From an uncultured Campylobacterales bacterium (lineage in GTDB: Bacteria; Campylobacterota; Campylobacteria; Campylobacterales; Arcobacteraceae), in NCBI GenBank assembly GCA_947503785.1, contig CANNFB010000001.1:62001-126000 (forward strand): a DNA stretch of 64,000 nucleotides, written 5' to 3'. The position numbers and the translations under genes were made by a program. The notes below the pieces were generated by a model, which did no database searches, had not been told where the DNA came from, and was given only the letters and a program-made list of their open reading frames with translations. Below are positions 8,063-17,175 of the stretch, piece after piece (position 1 is the stretch's first letter; every line of letters begins with the position of its first letter).

Positions 8063-8990
8063 TATTTTTACTTTCGTTACTCGCACCTTTGAAAAAGGCA
8101 TCACCTAAAACACTTGTACTTCCAACCATTTGTGCTACTTCATAAGGTAAAATCATTTTATCAGTTGATGAACTTTCAGCAAGTGCTTTAAAAGCTGCTA
8201 CTCTATCTTTTGCAAGTAAGAACTCTGCTGCTTTTTCATTTTGAACCATTGATTCATTAATTAATCTCATTGCTTCTTTTTGTCCAGCTGCAATTTGTTC
8301 TTGTTCATATCTTTTCGCATCTGCCATTCTTTCAATTGCTTCTGCTCTTAAAATCTCTTCTTGTTTAAAACCTTCTGCTCTTCTAATAACTGCTTCTTTA
8401 TCTGCACGTGCTTTTGTTTCAATAGCTCTTTTTTCTCTTTCAGCTTCCATTTGCATATTCATAGCTCTCTCAATTTCAGCGGGAACAGAAATATCAGATA
8501 TTTCAACACGAGTTACTTTAATACCCCAGTTTGCAGCTGCGCTTCCTAATTCATTTTGAAGTTTTGCATTTAGCGATTCACGATTTGATAAAGTATCATC
8601 TAAATCCATTCCACCAATTTCAGACCTAAGTGTCGTCATTGCAAGATTTGCAATTGCATTTTTAAAATCAACTACATTATATGTAGCTTCTTTTGCATCA
8701 TCAACTTTACAAAATACAATTCCATCGATAGAAATATTTACATTATCTTTTGTAATTACTGATTGTTTTTCAATATCAACTAGTTGCTCTCGTGAAGTTA
8801 AAACAGCTCTAATAGAATCAACAACTGGAATAATTAAGTGAAATCCACCATGAAGTACTCTATTAAATTTACCAAGTCTTTCAACTAAAAATAAATCTGA
8901 CTGAGGAACAATTCTAACCCCTTTTATAATAATAACTAGTGCAAAAATTATAATTGCTACTGCGAATATTAAATTTTCTTCTATTTGCAT
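8055..8990 (-). CDS. SPFH/Band 7 membrane protein (QmcA/stomatin-like)
   Basis: A 311-residue protein with one N-terminal membrane helix (about residues 5-25), an SPFH domain (RIVPQSDLFLVERLGKFNRV onward), and a coiled-coil Glu/Ala/Arg-rich C-terminal region (about residues 175-260). It matches the slipin/QmcA group of membrane-organising scaffolds. The NfeD partner is encoded immediately downstream with an overlapping start. The likely role is oligomeric organisation of inner-membrane proteins or quality control. No protease domain is present. Confidence 0.87.
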   Translation of the reverse strand: MQIEENLIFAVAIIIFALVIIIKGVRIVPQSDLFLVERLGKFNRVLHGGFHLIIPVVDSIRAVLTSREQLVDIEKQSVITKDNVNISIDGIVFCKVDDAKEATYNVVDFKNAIANLAMTTLRSEIGGMDLDDTLSNRESLNAKLQNELGSAAANWGIKVTRVEISDISVPAEIERAMNMQMEAEREKRAIETKARADKEAVIRRAEGFKQEEILRAEAIERMADAKRYEQEQIAAGQKEAMRLINESMVQNEKAAEFLLAKDRVAAFKALAESSSTDKMILPYEVAQMVGSTSVLGDAFFKGASNESKNNA

Positions 8991-9019
8991 AATAAATCCT
9001 TTTTATATTTATAATTTAT

Positions 9020-9895
9020 TTAAAGTAAAATATTTTTTAGATTAAGTCTAAAAATATTTCCATTACTTATTGTATCTATTTTAATAGTAATCTTATTTTT
9101 ATCACAAAATTCTTTTACAATATTTAAACCTAAACCAAAACCATCATTTGAAGAATTTGATTGGTAATATCTATCAAATATTATAAGTAAGTTTTTTGTA
9201 TCAATCTTTTCACCCTTATTAAATATAGATAAAATATTATTTTCAAAAGTAATATCTACAATAGGCTTCTCTTTACTATTATATTTAATTGCATTTGAAA
9301 TAAGATTATCAATAACTTTTTCAAAACCATTAATATCAGTTAAAAGGCCAATATTTGGTAAAGTTGCCGTAATAATAGTATCTTTTTTTATATCATCAAA
9401 TTTTACAATAGAAATTGCGATTATCTCATCTAAAAAGCACTCTTGCTTTTCTATTTTATCTATCTCTTTTTTAATATTATATTCCATATCATCATATAAT
9501 TTTAAAAGATTGTTAGAGGCTTGTTTTATTCTATCTAGACGTTTCAAACTCTTTTCATCAGTGATATTTTTTTCTAAAAGTTGTGTATTCATCTTTATAG
9601 TTGATACTGGAATATTTAGTTCATGGATAGTTTCTTTTATATTTTTTTGTAAGTTATCATCACTTGTAAATAAGGGCTTTAAAATACTTGAAGTAAAACT
9701 AAGAAAGATTATAAGTGCAATGACTAATAAAGGAACTATTATATATATAAAGTTTTCTTGATTAAAGCCTAAGAATAAAATAGTTAAGTAGTTGATATAT
9801 AATACTATGATTAAAGTGAACGTAAATATTACAGAAATAGAGATGAGAAAATCTCTTTTTTTAGAATTCAACTTTGTATCCAATACCTTTAACAT
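9020..9895 (-). CDS. Membrane sensor histidine kinase
   Basis: A 291-residue kinase with two membrane helices (about residues 14-38 and 48-70) and almost no periplasmic loop between them, so the signal is probably sensed in the membrane. A dimerisation/phosphoacceptor domain (H-box IHELNIPVSTIKMN, near residue 88) and an ATPase domain follow, with the N-box NLISNAIKYNS and G-box DGFGLGLNIV. It overlaps the 3' end of the response-regulator gene by 35 bases, so the two form a coupled pair. The stimulus is unknown. Confidence 0.85.
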   Translation of the reverse strand: MLKVLDTKLNSKKRDFLISISVIFTFTLIIVLYINYLTILFLGFNQENFIYIIVPLLVIALIIFLSFTSSILKPLFTSDDNLQKNIKETIHELNIPVSTIKMNTQLLEKNITDEKSLKRLDRIKQASNNLLKLYDDMEYNIKKEIDKIEKQECFLDEIIAISIVKFDDIKKDTIITATLPNIGLLTDINGFEKVIDNLISNAIKYNSKEKPIVDITFENNILSIFNKGEKIDTKNLLIIFDRYYQSNSSNDGFGLGLNIVKEFCDKNKITIKIDTISNGNIFRLNLKNILL

Positions 9896-10520
9896 TCAAG
9901 ATACTTTCTTTTCCTAAAAGTTTTTTAATATGATTTATATATACTCGTATAGAACCTTCACTATATTCTTCATCCGTATTCCATAGTTTTGATATAATCA
10001 TTTCTTTTGTTACAATTGAACCTCTATTTTCAATAAATAGTTCTAATAAATCAGTAATTTTTACAGATAGGTTTAAATCATTATCATTATCAAAAACTCT
10101 TTTTGTTTGAGGATTGAAAGTCAAGTTTTGACTTAAAGTCACAACTTCAAACTGTTTTTTATTTCTTTTTAGTAAGGCTTTTATTCGTAAGATCAGCTCA
10201 TCTAAATCAACTGGTTTTTTCAAGTAATCATCACAACCATTTAAAAAACCTTCTTGTAAAGTATCCCTATCTTTATAAGAGGTTAGAAAAATAGAAGGTG
10301 TTTCATCTCCAGCATTTCTCAACTGCTTTAATAAATCTAAGCCGTTTATTTTAGGTACATTTATATCAAAAATATATAAATCATATTTTTTTTCATAGTT
10401 TAAATCTAAACATTGCTCACCATCAAAAGCTAAATCTACAGCAAAACCTTCTTCACTTAGAAAATCTTCTAAAGTACTAGCAAAAAGTTCATCATCTTCT
10501 AAAACTAATATATTAAACAT
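9861..10520 (-). CDS. OmpR/PhoB-type response regulator
   Basis: A 219-residue regulator. The receiver domain is residues 1-115 with acidic residues EDDE, phosphoacceptor Asp in LYIFDINVPKING (about residue 52) and Lys in DDYLKKPVD. A winged-helix DNA-binding domain follows, ending in SIRVYINHIKKLLGKESILNVKGIGYKVEF-like sequence. It is the partner of the kinase at 9020-9895. No binding site for it can be assigned from the window. Confidence 0.88.
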   Translation of the reverse strand: MFNILVLEDDELFASTLEDFLSEEGFAVDLAFDGEQCLDLNYEKKYDLYIFDINVPKINGLDLLKQLRNAGDETPSIFLTSYKDRDTLQEGFLNGCDDYLKKPVDLDELILRIKALLKRNKKQFEVVTLSQNLTFNPQTKRVFDNDNDLNLSVKITDLLELFIENRGSIVTKEMIISKLWNTDEEYSEGSIRVYINHIKKLLGKESILNVKGIGYKVEF

Positions 10521-10529
10521 ACAAATTCT

Positions 10530-10994
10530 TTACTTGAAATCTTTATAGTTTTGTCTTAAAGCCTCATAAGCTACAACTGAAACAGAGTTTGCAATATTTA
10601 AACTTCTAGCTTCATTTGTCATAGGAATAGTAATACACCCCTCTTCTCTTTTTTCTAAAATTTCAGCAGGAAGTCCAGCATCTTCTCGTCCAAAGTAGAA
10701 ATAATCTCCTACTTCGTAACTTGCTTCAAAATAGTTTCTTTTTGTTTTTGTAGTTGCAAAGAAGTGTCTATTTGAGAAAGGATTTTTTTCCCAAAATTCT
10801 TCGATATTATCATATTCTCTTACATCTAATTCAAACCAGTAATCAAGTCCTGCACGTCTAACTTCTTTTTCTGTAATATCACCAAAACCATAAGGTTTAA
10901 TTAGATGTAAAGTACAATCCATTGCAAAAGCAAGTCGTCCAATTGTTCCAACATTTCCAGGCATTCGTGGTTCTAGTAAAACTAAATTAAACAT
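10530..10994 (-). CDS. trmL: tRNA (cytidine/uridine-34 2'-O)-methyltransferase TrmL
   Basis: A 154-residue SPOUT-class methyltransferase. The N-terminus FNLVLLEPRMPGNVGTIGRLA and the knot region MTNEARSLNIANSVSVVAYEALRQ are diagnostic of TrmL (YibK). It methylates the ribose of the wobble base of tRNA-Leu isoacceptors using S-adenosylmethionine; a tRNA-Leu(CAA), a likely substrate, is encoded at 39935-40019. Its start overlaps the purU stop. Confidence 0.9.
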   Translation of the reverse strand: MFNLVLLEPRMPGNVGTIGRLAFAMDCTLHLIKPYGFGDITEKEVRRAGLDYWFELDVREYDNIEEFWEKNPFSNRHFFATTKTKRNYFEASYEVGDYFYFGREDAGLPAEILEKREEGCITIPMTNEARSLNIANSVSVVAYEALRQNYKDFK

Positions 10995-11827
10995 TATAAA
11001 ATCACCGTTTTATTACCATGAACAAAAACTTTGTCATCTAGTAACATTTGAAAAGCATCTGAAAGTACAATCTTTTCTACATTTCGTCCTGCTTTTCTCA
11101 TATCTTGCCAAGAAAAAGAGTGATCTATTCTTACTACATCTTGAGCAATAATTGGACCTTCATCTAAATCATTTGTAACATAATGAGCAGTTGCTCCTAT
11201 AATCTTAACACCTCTTTGATGTGCTTGTTTATATGGATTTGCTCCAATAAATGCTGGCAAAAACGAATGATGAATATTTAAAACTTTTTTAGGGAAAGTT
11301 TCTACAAAAGAAGGTGTAAGTATTCTCATATATTTTGCAAGTACAATAAGTTCTGGTTCATACTCATGAATCTTTTCAATTACTTTAGCTTCGTGTTCTT
11401 CTCTGTCTAAGTTGTCTGCAGAAATACAAGTAAATGGAATACCAAAGTTTTCTACTAAAGATCTCAAGTCTTCGTGGTTTGCAATAACTGCTTTAATATT
11501 TGCATTTAATTCACCATCGATATATCTAATTAATAAATCACCTAAAACATGTGATTCTTTAGTTGCTAAAATAACTACATCTTTTTTAACTTTTTTATTT
11601 AGTTTTATCTCTGCATTTTGGGGTAAAACTTCTTTTAATTCTTTAAGTAACATGTTTTGAGAGATTTTTCCAGAGATTATAGTTCTCATAAAAAACTTAT
11701 TAGTTTCTGAATCAACATATTCAGCATTTTGTTCTATATTTAAGTTATTTGCAAAAAGAACTTTTGATATATTATATACCAAACCTTTTGCATCTTCAGT
11801 ATCTATTAAAAGTATGTATTCTTCCAT
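10994..11827 (-). CDS. purU: Formyltetrahydrofolate deformylase PurU
   Basis: About 277 residues from the ATG at 11827 (MEEYILLIDTEDAKG). An N-terminal ACT domain (residues 1-75) is followed by a formyltransferase-fold catalytic domain with ILAKYMRILTPSFVETFP, NIHHSFLPAFIGANPYKQA and GATAHYVTNDLDEGPII; the Asn-His-Asp catalytic set is present. It releases formate from 10-formyl-THF, balancing one-carbon pools. A longer start at 11854 is possible in frame, but that ATG lies inside a perfect palindrome, and the shorter start has an AGGGCG-like site. It overlaps trmL. Confidence 0.9.
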   Translation of the reverse strand: MEEYILLIDTEDAKGLVYNISKVLFANNLNIEQNAEYVDSETNKFFMRTIISGKISQNMLLKELKEVLPQNAEIKLNKKVKKDVVILATKESHVLGDLLIRYIDGELNANIKAVIANHEDLRSLVENFGIPFTCISADNLDREEHEAKVIEKIHEYEPELIVLAKYMRILTPSFVETFPKKVLNIHHSFLPAFIGANPYKQAHQRGVKIIGATAHYVTNDLDEGPIIAQDVVRIDHSFSWQDMRKAGRNVEKIVLSDAFQMLLDDKVFVHGNKTVIL

Positions 11828-11842
11828 TGTCGCCCTATTTTG

Positions 11843-11875
11843 TATTATTCTCATTAAAATTTAATGAGAATAATA
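11843..11875. promoter_or_regulatory. Perfect 33-bp palindrome between malic enzyme and purU
   Basis: Half-site TATTATTCTCATTAAA, a single central base, then its exact reverse complement. It lies 16-48 bases upstream of the purU ATG and about 30 bases after the malic-enzyme stop. There is no adjacent T-run in either direction, so an operator (the GAGAAT-type arms recall iron- or nitrogen-responsive sites) or an mRNA processing/stabilising hairpin is more likely than a standard terminator. Confidence 0.55.
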
Positions 11876-11906
11876 CCATTTTATTGATTAATAGATTGTT
11901 TGAGGA

Positions 11907-13163
11907 CTATACCATGTGAGAAAGTTTTTCTCTGTATGCAGCAAGATCAAATTCTTTAACTCTTGCAACTCCTGTCTCTACTGCTGCATTAGCAACTGCA
12001 GATGATACTTCAACCATAAGTCTTTTGTCAAATGGAGCTGGAATAATATACTCTCTTCCATATTTTAAATCACCAAATAATGCAATTAAATCAGCAGTTA
12101 ATGGCTCTTTAGCTAAATCAGCAATTGCTTTTGCTGCTGCTATTTTCATAGTCATATTAATTTTCTTAGTTTGCACATCTAAAGCACCTCTAAAAATAAA
12201 AGGAAAACCAAGTACATTATTTACTTGATTAGGGAAATCAGATCTTCCCGTACCTATAATTGCTTTTGGTTTTACTTCTCTTACTTCTTCTGGGAATAAT
12301 TCAGGAGTAGGATTAGCTAGTGTGAATACAATTGGTTCTTCTGCCATTAAAGCAACTAATTCTTTAGTAAAACTTCCTGGACGAGATAATCCTAAAACCA
12401 TATCTGCATCTGTAAATGCTTCTTCCATAGTTGTAGCTTTATCTGTAACAAATTGTAATTTATATTTATTTAAATCACTTCGACCAGTATGAACAACACC
12501 TTTTGAATCACACATAATTAAGTTTTTAATACCTGATTCTTTATACATAGTTGAACAAGCAACTGCAGATGCACCAGCACCTACAACTACAACCTTCATA
12601 TCTTCAAGTTTTCTACCCATCATTTCACTTGCATTCATAAGTGCAGCTGTTGTAATAATAGCAGTTCCGTGTTGGTCATCATGCATAACTGGGATATCAA
12701 GCTCTTCAATTAATCTTTTTTCAATTTCAAAACACTCAGGTGCTTTAATATCTTCTAAATTAATCCCACCAAATGTTGGTGCAATAGCTTTTACAATATT
12801 ACAAAACTTATCAATATCAGTTTCATCAACTTCAATATCAAAAGAATCAACAGCTGCGAATTTTTTAAATAATACAGCTTTTCCTTCCATAACAGGTTTA
12901 GAAGCAAGTGCTCCAATATTACCTAATCCTAAAACAGCAGTACCATTTGAGATAACTGCTACAAGGTTTCTTTTTGATGTATATTCATAAGCTAACTCTG
13001 GATCTCTTTGAATTTCTTCACAAGGATATGCAACCCCTGGACTGTATGCTAAAGATAAATCTCTTTGTGATTCTAATTTTGTTGTTGTAGCAATTGCTAC
13101 TTTTCCTGGAGTTGGAACTCTATGATAATCTAATGCTTCATTTTTTGTAACTTTACTACTCAT
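11907..13163 (-). CDS. NAD(P)-dependent malic enzyme (oxaloacetate-decarboxylating)
   Basis: A 418-residue single-module malic enzyme of the short bacterial type. N-terminal signatures are RDLSLAYSPGVAYPCEEI and NGTAVLGLGNIGALASKPVMEGKA. The metal site region is NLEDIKAPECFEIE and MHDDQHGTAII, followed by the Rossmann dinucleotide motif VVVVGAGASAVACSTM. It decarboxylates malate to pyruvate, linking the TCA cycle to gluconeogenesis precursors. There is no C-terminal phosphotransacetylase-like domain. AAAGGAT precedes the ATG. It heads the long minus-strand directon that continues to tonB. Confidence 0.92.
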   Translation of the reverse strand: MSSKVTKNEALDYHRVPTPGKVAIATTTKLESQRDLSLAYSPGVAYPCEEIQRDPELAYEYTSKRNLVAVISNGTAVLGLGNIGALASKPVMEGKAVLFKKFAAVDSFDIEVDETDIDKFCNIVKAIAPTFGGINLEDIKAPECFEIEKRLIEELDIPVMHDDQHGTAIITTAALMNASEMMGRKLEDMKVVVVGAGASAVACSTMYKESGIKNLIMCDSKGVVHTGRSDLNKYKLQFVTDKATTMEEAFTDADMVLGLSRPGSFTKELVALMAEEPIVFTLANPTPELFPEEVREVKPKAIIGTGRSDFPNQVNNVLGFPFIFRGALDVQTKKINMTMKIAAAKAIADLAKEPLTADLIALFGDLKYGREYIIPAPFDKRLMVEVSSAVANAAVETGVARVKEFDLAAYREKLSHMV

Positions 13164-13475
13164 AATAATCCTTTAAATTTCTGCTAAATATTTATTTGTA
13201 AAAATAGTAACTAAAAGAAACTTAAATAAAATAAATATTTTAATTAATTTAATATTAAAGCATAAATTAAGGTAGTTATGTAAATTTTATGTAAGTCATA
13301 AAAATTATAAGTTTTTTTTAATCTATTTTTAAACTTAAGTATTATTATCAAATATAGAAATATTTGCCTAGACAGACTATTATATAGGAAAGTAATCAGA
13401 TAAAATATAAGTATTTTTTATAATATATAATTTAGTTATATTACATATTATAATTTTATTTAGCTTGTATTTTTT
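13164..13475. other. Gene-free AT-rich stretch between pgeF and malic enzyme
   Basis: 312 bases, extremely AT-rich. It must contain the promoter of the malic enzyme gene on the minus strand. I see many TATAAT-like strings on both strands but no convincing ORF, structured RNA, terminator with a strong stem, or repeat. Confidence 0.5.
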
Positions 13476-14144
13476 CTATAATTTTATTATTCCTGCAAAT
13501 CTTCCAGTTTTAGGATTTTTTCGATAGCTATAATGTACCTTACTTGTACATTTTGTACATATTTCGTAATCTTCAATATTAACAACTCCATTCTCTTTTA
13601 AAATTGCTTTATTTATAGCTTGTAAATCAATATTTCTTCCATCTACAAACTCTGAACCAAAAGATGTTTTTACTATATTTGATAACTCAACACTTAGTTC
13701 ATAACAACACTTTTGAATACTAGGTCCTAATGTTGCTTTTATATCTAAAGGATTAGTGCCGAAGTTTTCTTTCATTCTATTTATAGCAACTTCTACTATT
13801 TTTAAAAAAGTAGAGTTTCTTCCTGCATGAAGTGCTGCAATTACACCTTTTTCTTCGTCATGTAATAGTATTGGAATACAATCTGCAACCATTACCATAA
13901 GAGGCAAATCTTTTATATTTGTGATTAAACCATCGCAATCATCTATAATTTTTTCTGAACTAAAGTCTACTATTTGCACATTATTTCCATGTGTTTGATT
14001 CATTGAAACTAGTTTTTCATAATCATAGTTGTATTTTAAAGCTAAAGTTTTTCTATTTTTATCCACATTAGTTTTTTTATCTCCTACATGATAAGCTAAG
14101 TTTCCATCATGTATATCTGTAAAAATTGTTAATATATCTTTCAT
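13476..14144 (-). CDS. pgeF: Purine nucleoside phosphorylase / polyphenol-oxidase family protein (YfiH/PgeF)
   Basis: About 222 residues from the ATG at 14144. Signatures are MNQTHGNNVQIVD, DGLITNIKDLPLMVMVADCIPILLHD and GVIAALHAGRNSTFLKIV, i.e. the Cys/His metal-binding set of the multicopper-oxidase-like laccase domain. It ends with CTKCTSKVHYSYRKNPKTGRFAGII. Family members are linked to purine nucleoside cleavage and to correct peptidoglycan stem composition. The TTG at 14156 would add four residues, but those bases overlap the GGGAAGAAGA ribosome site. Confidence 0.85.
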   Translation of the reverse strand: MKDILTIFTDIHDGNLAYHVGDKKTNVDKNRKTLALKYNYDYEKLVSMNQTHGNNVQIVDFSSEKIIDDCDGLITNIKDLPLMVMVADCIPILLHDEEKGVIAALHAGRNSTFLKIVEVAINRMKENFGTNPLDIKATLGPSIQKCCYELSVELSNIVKTSFGSEFVDGRNIDLQAINKAILKENGVVNIEDYEICTKCTSKVHYSYRKNPKTGRFAGIIKL

Positions 14145-14234
14145 TCTTCTTCCCAAATTTTATTTATAGTTAAGTTTTTAAACTGTAGAGTAATTTCTTA
14201 TTATATAACAAAAAAAGATGAAGAAAGTAAAGCA

Positions 14235-14852
14235 TTGGAAATATTAAATAGATTTGATAAAGCAGCAGCTTTGTGGGATACAAAACCATCAAGCCTAGCA
14301 ATTGCAAAAGCATGTGTAGAGAACATAAAAAAACATATTAATCTTGAAAAAGATATTTTTATTTTAGATTATGGTTGTGGAACAGGACTTGTAGCTATTG
14401 CGTTGAGTAATGAAAAAAATATAGTTTTAGGAATGGACTATTCGCAAGGGATGGTTGATACTTTTAATGTAAAAATTAATAAATTAAACTATAACAATAT
14501 AGAAGCAATAAAGCATAATATAGATAATGAAGAATTACCAAAAGAATCATATAATTTAATAACAACAAGTATGACACTCCATCATATAGAAGATACAAAT
14601 ATGTTTATAGAAAAATGTAAGGCTGCACTTAAAGATGGTGGATATTTATGTATCAATGACTTAGATAAAGAAGATGGCACTTTTCATAGTAAACATAAAA
14701 ATGATGGAGTTTCTCACTTTGGTTTTGAAAAAGTAGAATTATCACAAATTTTAATAAACAACGGATTTAAAATAATAGATTATAAAATAGTACATATTGA
14801 TAAAAGAAATGATAAAGAATATCCTATCTTTAATATCATCGCAAAAGTTTAG
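14235..14852 (+). CDS. Class I SAM-dependent methyltransferase
   Basis: A 205-residue protein with the Rossmann SAM-binding motif ILDYGCGTGLVAIALS (residues 44-59), motif II GMDYSQGMVD and post-motif ITTSMTLHHIED, as in the Methyltransf_11/25 UbiE-like group. The substrate is unknown. The start is a TTG with only a weak ribosome site, and no in-frame ATG lies nearer to the first conserved residues. It ends 17 bases before aroE and is probably co-transcribed with it. Confidence 0.8.
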   Translation: MEILNRFDKAAALWDTKPSSLAIAKACVENIKKHINLEKDIFILDYGCGTGLVAIALSNEKNIVLGMDYSQGMVDTFNVKINKLNYNNIEAIKHNIDNEELPKESYNLITTSMTLHHIEDTNMFIEKCKAALKDGGYLCINDLDKEDGTFHSKHKNDGVSHFGFEKVELSQILINNGFKIIDYKIVHIDKRNDKEYPIFNIIAKV

Positions 14853-14869
14853 GTAGAAAAAGGTAAAAA

Positions 14870-15676
14870 ATGTCAAAAAATAAAGAAAAATTCGTAATAT
14901 TTGGAAATCCAGTTGCACATTCAAAATCCCCACAAATGCAAAATGCAGGATTTAAAAACTTAAACTATGATGCAGTTTATGAAAAACATCAATTACTTGA
15001 TGGAAGCACGATAAAAAACACTTTCTTAGAAAACAACTATCAAGGTGCAAACATCACAGTTCCACATAAAGAACACGCTTACGCAAATGCAGATGAAGTA
15101 AGAGGTTTGGCTCAAAAAATACAAGCAGTAAATACCTATATAAACGAAAATGGAAAAGTAATAGCATACAATACAGATGCACCAGGGTTTTTAAAAGCAA
15201 TTGAGTCTTTTAAAGATGTTAAATCAGTATTATTACTAGGAGCTGGAGGAACTGCAAAAGCTATTGCTCTAGCCTTACAAGAAAGGAATATAGATGTAAC
15301 AGTGCTAAATAGAAGTGAAGGTAAACTAGAGTTTTTCAAAAAAGAAAATATCACTTCATACTCTTGGGATACATTTATACCTAAAAAATATGACTTAGTA
15401 GTTAACTCTACAAGTGCAGGACTTAAAGATGAATATTTACCATGTGATAAAACACTTTTAGAAGATGTATTTAAAACAGCAGGCTTTGCATTTGATTGTG
15501 TATATGGAAAAATCACACCATTTTTAGCACTTGCTAAAGAAAATGGATTGGAAATAAAAGATGGTGAGGATATGCTTTTATATCAAGGAGTACTTGCTTT
15601 TGAATATTTTACGAAACAAAAAGTAGATGATAAGGTAGTAGAAGCCATGAGAAAAGGTTTAAAAGATAAATCTTAA
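14870..15676 (+). CDS. aroE: Shikimate dehydrogenase
   Basis: A 268-residue AroE. The N-terminal substrate site is FGNPVAHSKSPQMQNAGF, the catalytic Lys is in ITVPHKEHAY, the Asp is in AYNTDAPGF, and the NADP-binding loop is LLLGAGGTAKAIALAL. It reduces 3-dehydroshikimate to shikimate in aromatic amino acid biosynthesis. The ribosome site is AAAAGGTAAAAA. Confidence 0.92.
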   Translation: MSKNKEKFVIFGNPVAHSKSPQMQNAGFKNLNYDAVYEKHQLLDGSTIKNTFLENNYQGANITVPHKEHAYANADEVRGLAQKIQAVNTYINENGKVIAYNTDAPGFLKAIESFKDVKSVLLLGAGGTAKAIALALQERNIDVTVLNRSEGKLEFFKKENITSYSWDTFIPKKYDLVVNSTSAGLKDEYLPCDKTLLEDVFKTAGFAFDCVYGKITPFLALAKENGLEIKDGEDMLLYQGVLAFEYFTKQKVDDKVVEAMRKGLKDKS

Positions 15677-15736
15677 AGAGGTAACTAAAATTCATACTCA
15701 GAATTATAAATAATTAAACAAAAGTAAATCAGTTCT

Positions 15737-15760
15737 CTTACTTACCTAAAGTAAAGTAAG
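15737..15760. promoter_or_regulatory. Inverted repeat, candidate operator upstream of the quinone reductase-nitroreductase pair
   Basis: CTTACTT and AAGTAAG separated by 10 bases, with extra internal TTACTT/AAGTAA symmetry. It is about 50 bases before the start at 15811 and just upstream of a TATAAT at about 15783. The position suits a redox-sensing regulator of the HxlR or MarR type; the regulator gene is not visible here. Confidence 0.35.
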
Positions 15761-15810
15761 GATAATTTAAGTTTTATGAGATTATAATTCTTTTATTAAA
15801 AGGATAATTC

Positions 15811-16401
15811 ATGAGTAAAAAAGTATTAATATTAAATGGTCATCAACACTATGATGTTGTAGCAAAAGGTGAATTAACTCAGAACTATATTGATTATGCA
15901 AAGAATTTTTTTGAAGAAAATGGTTTTGAAGTAAAATACACTCATATTGAAAAAGGTTATGAAACTAAAGAAGAGTGCGAAAAGTTTCAATGGGCTGATT
16001 ATATCTTATTTCAATATCCAGTTTACTGGATGGGTCTTCCTTGGATTTCAAAAAAGTATATAGATGAAACATTTACTCAAGATGTTCACTATACAAGTGA
16101 TGGAAGAAGTAGAAGTGATGCTTCAAAACTATATGGAAGTGGTGGATTATTACAGGGTAAAAAATATATGTTATCTTTAACTTACAATTGTCCAGAGTCT
16201 GCTTTTAACAATAAGAATAGTCTATTTGATGGTTTATCTTTAGATGAAGCTCATGTTGCAGTTCATAAGACTTTTCAATTTTGCGGATTAGAGCCTTTAG
16301 AAACTTATTCTGTACATGATATTTTTAAAAGTGATTTAGATTTAGAAAAAGAATTAGGTGAATTTAAAAATATACTAACAAAAAACTTTTTAGAAAAGTA
16401 G
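15811..16401 (+). CDS. NAD(P)H-dependent quinone oxidoreductase, MdaB-like
   Basis: A 196-residue flavodoxin-fold (Flavodoxin_2) protein with LILNGHQHYD at the FMN-binding N-terminus and ILFQYPVYWMGLPWISKKYIDE, characteristic of MdaB (modulator of drug activity B). It carries out two-electron quinone reduction that limits oxidative stress, as known for the Helicobacter and Escherichia homologues. It is followed 7 bases later by a nitroreductase, suggesting a small detoxification operon. Confidence 0.85.
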   Translation: MSKKVLILNGHQHYDVVAKGELTQNYIDYAKNFFEENGFEVKYTHIEKGYETKEECEKFQWADYILFQYPVYWMGLPWISKKYIDETFTQDVHYTSDGRSRSDASKLYGSGGLLQGKKYMLSLTYNCPESAFNNKNSLFDGLSLDEAHVAVHKTFQFCGLEPLETYSVHDIFKSDLDLEKELGEFKNILTKNFLEK

Positions 16402-16408
16402 AACAATT

Positions 16409-17158
16409 ATGAATCAAATTATAAATCAGTTAAGCAAAAGAAAATCTATAAGACAATTTACAGGGGAAAGTATAAGTAAAGAAGATCTTGAACTTATTTT
16501 AAAAACAGCTCAAAGATGCCCTACTTCTATAAATGGTCAACAAATATCACTTGTATACACAAGAGATAAAGAAAAAATAAAACAAATTGCAAAAATATGT
16601 GGTGGACAAATACAAGTTGAAACAGCTGATGTTTTTATAACAATTGTTGTAGATTTTAATAGAACTAGTTTTGCAGTTGAACAAGCAGGAGAAGTACAGC
16701 AAATTGATAAGTCAGCAGAAGGTGTTTTAGTAGGTGCTGTTGATGCTGGTATTATGCTAAATGCAATTCAAATAGCAGCAGAATCACTAGGATATGGAAC
16801 TACTGCTATTGGTGCTGTTAGAAACGATCCTGAAGCTATGATTGAGTTATTAAATCTTCCTACTAAAACATTTCCAATAGTTGGAACAACAATTGGTTTT
16901 GCTACAAAAGAAGCAAACGATACTCCTTTAAAACCAAGAATTCCAGTAGAAGGCTTTGCTTTTGAAGATACTTACAATGATGAAAAAGTAAAAAATGGTG
17001 TTTTAAAATATGAAGAAGATATGAAAAAATATAGAGAAGAAAATAACATGGATTATCTTCAATCTTACTGTAAACAAACAGCAACATACTATAAAAATAT
17101 TTACTTTAGAGAAATAGCAGAAAACTACAAAAAACAAGGTTTTGTATTTAAAGATTAA
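16409..17158 (+). CDS. NADPH-dependent nitroreductase / flavin reductase (NfsA-type)
   Basis: A 249-residue FMN-dependent oxidoreductase with KRKSIRQFTGESISKEDLE and TAQRCPTSINGQQ at the FMN site. AESLGYGTTAIGAVRNDP and the C-terminal extension resemble the NfsA/FRP group. It reduces nitro compounds or quinones with NADPH. It is probably co-transcribed with the MdaB-like gene and may be induced by the same stress. Confidence 0.83.
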   Translation: MNQIINQLSKRKSIRQFTGESISKEDLELILKTAQRCPTSINGQQISLVYTRDKEKIKQIAKICGGQIQVETADVFITIVVDFNRTSFAVEQAGEVQQIDKSAEGVLVGAVDAGIMLNAIQIAAESLGYGTTAIGAVRNDPEAMIELLNLPTKTFPIVGTTIGFATKEANDTPLKPRIPVEGFAFEDTYNDEKVKNGVLKYEEDMKKYREENNMDYLQSYCKQTATYYKNIYFREIAENYKKQGFVFKD

Positions 17159-17175
17159 GAGAGTTTTTACTCTCT

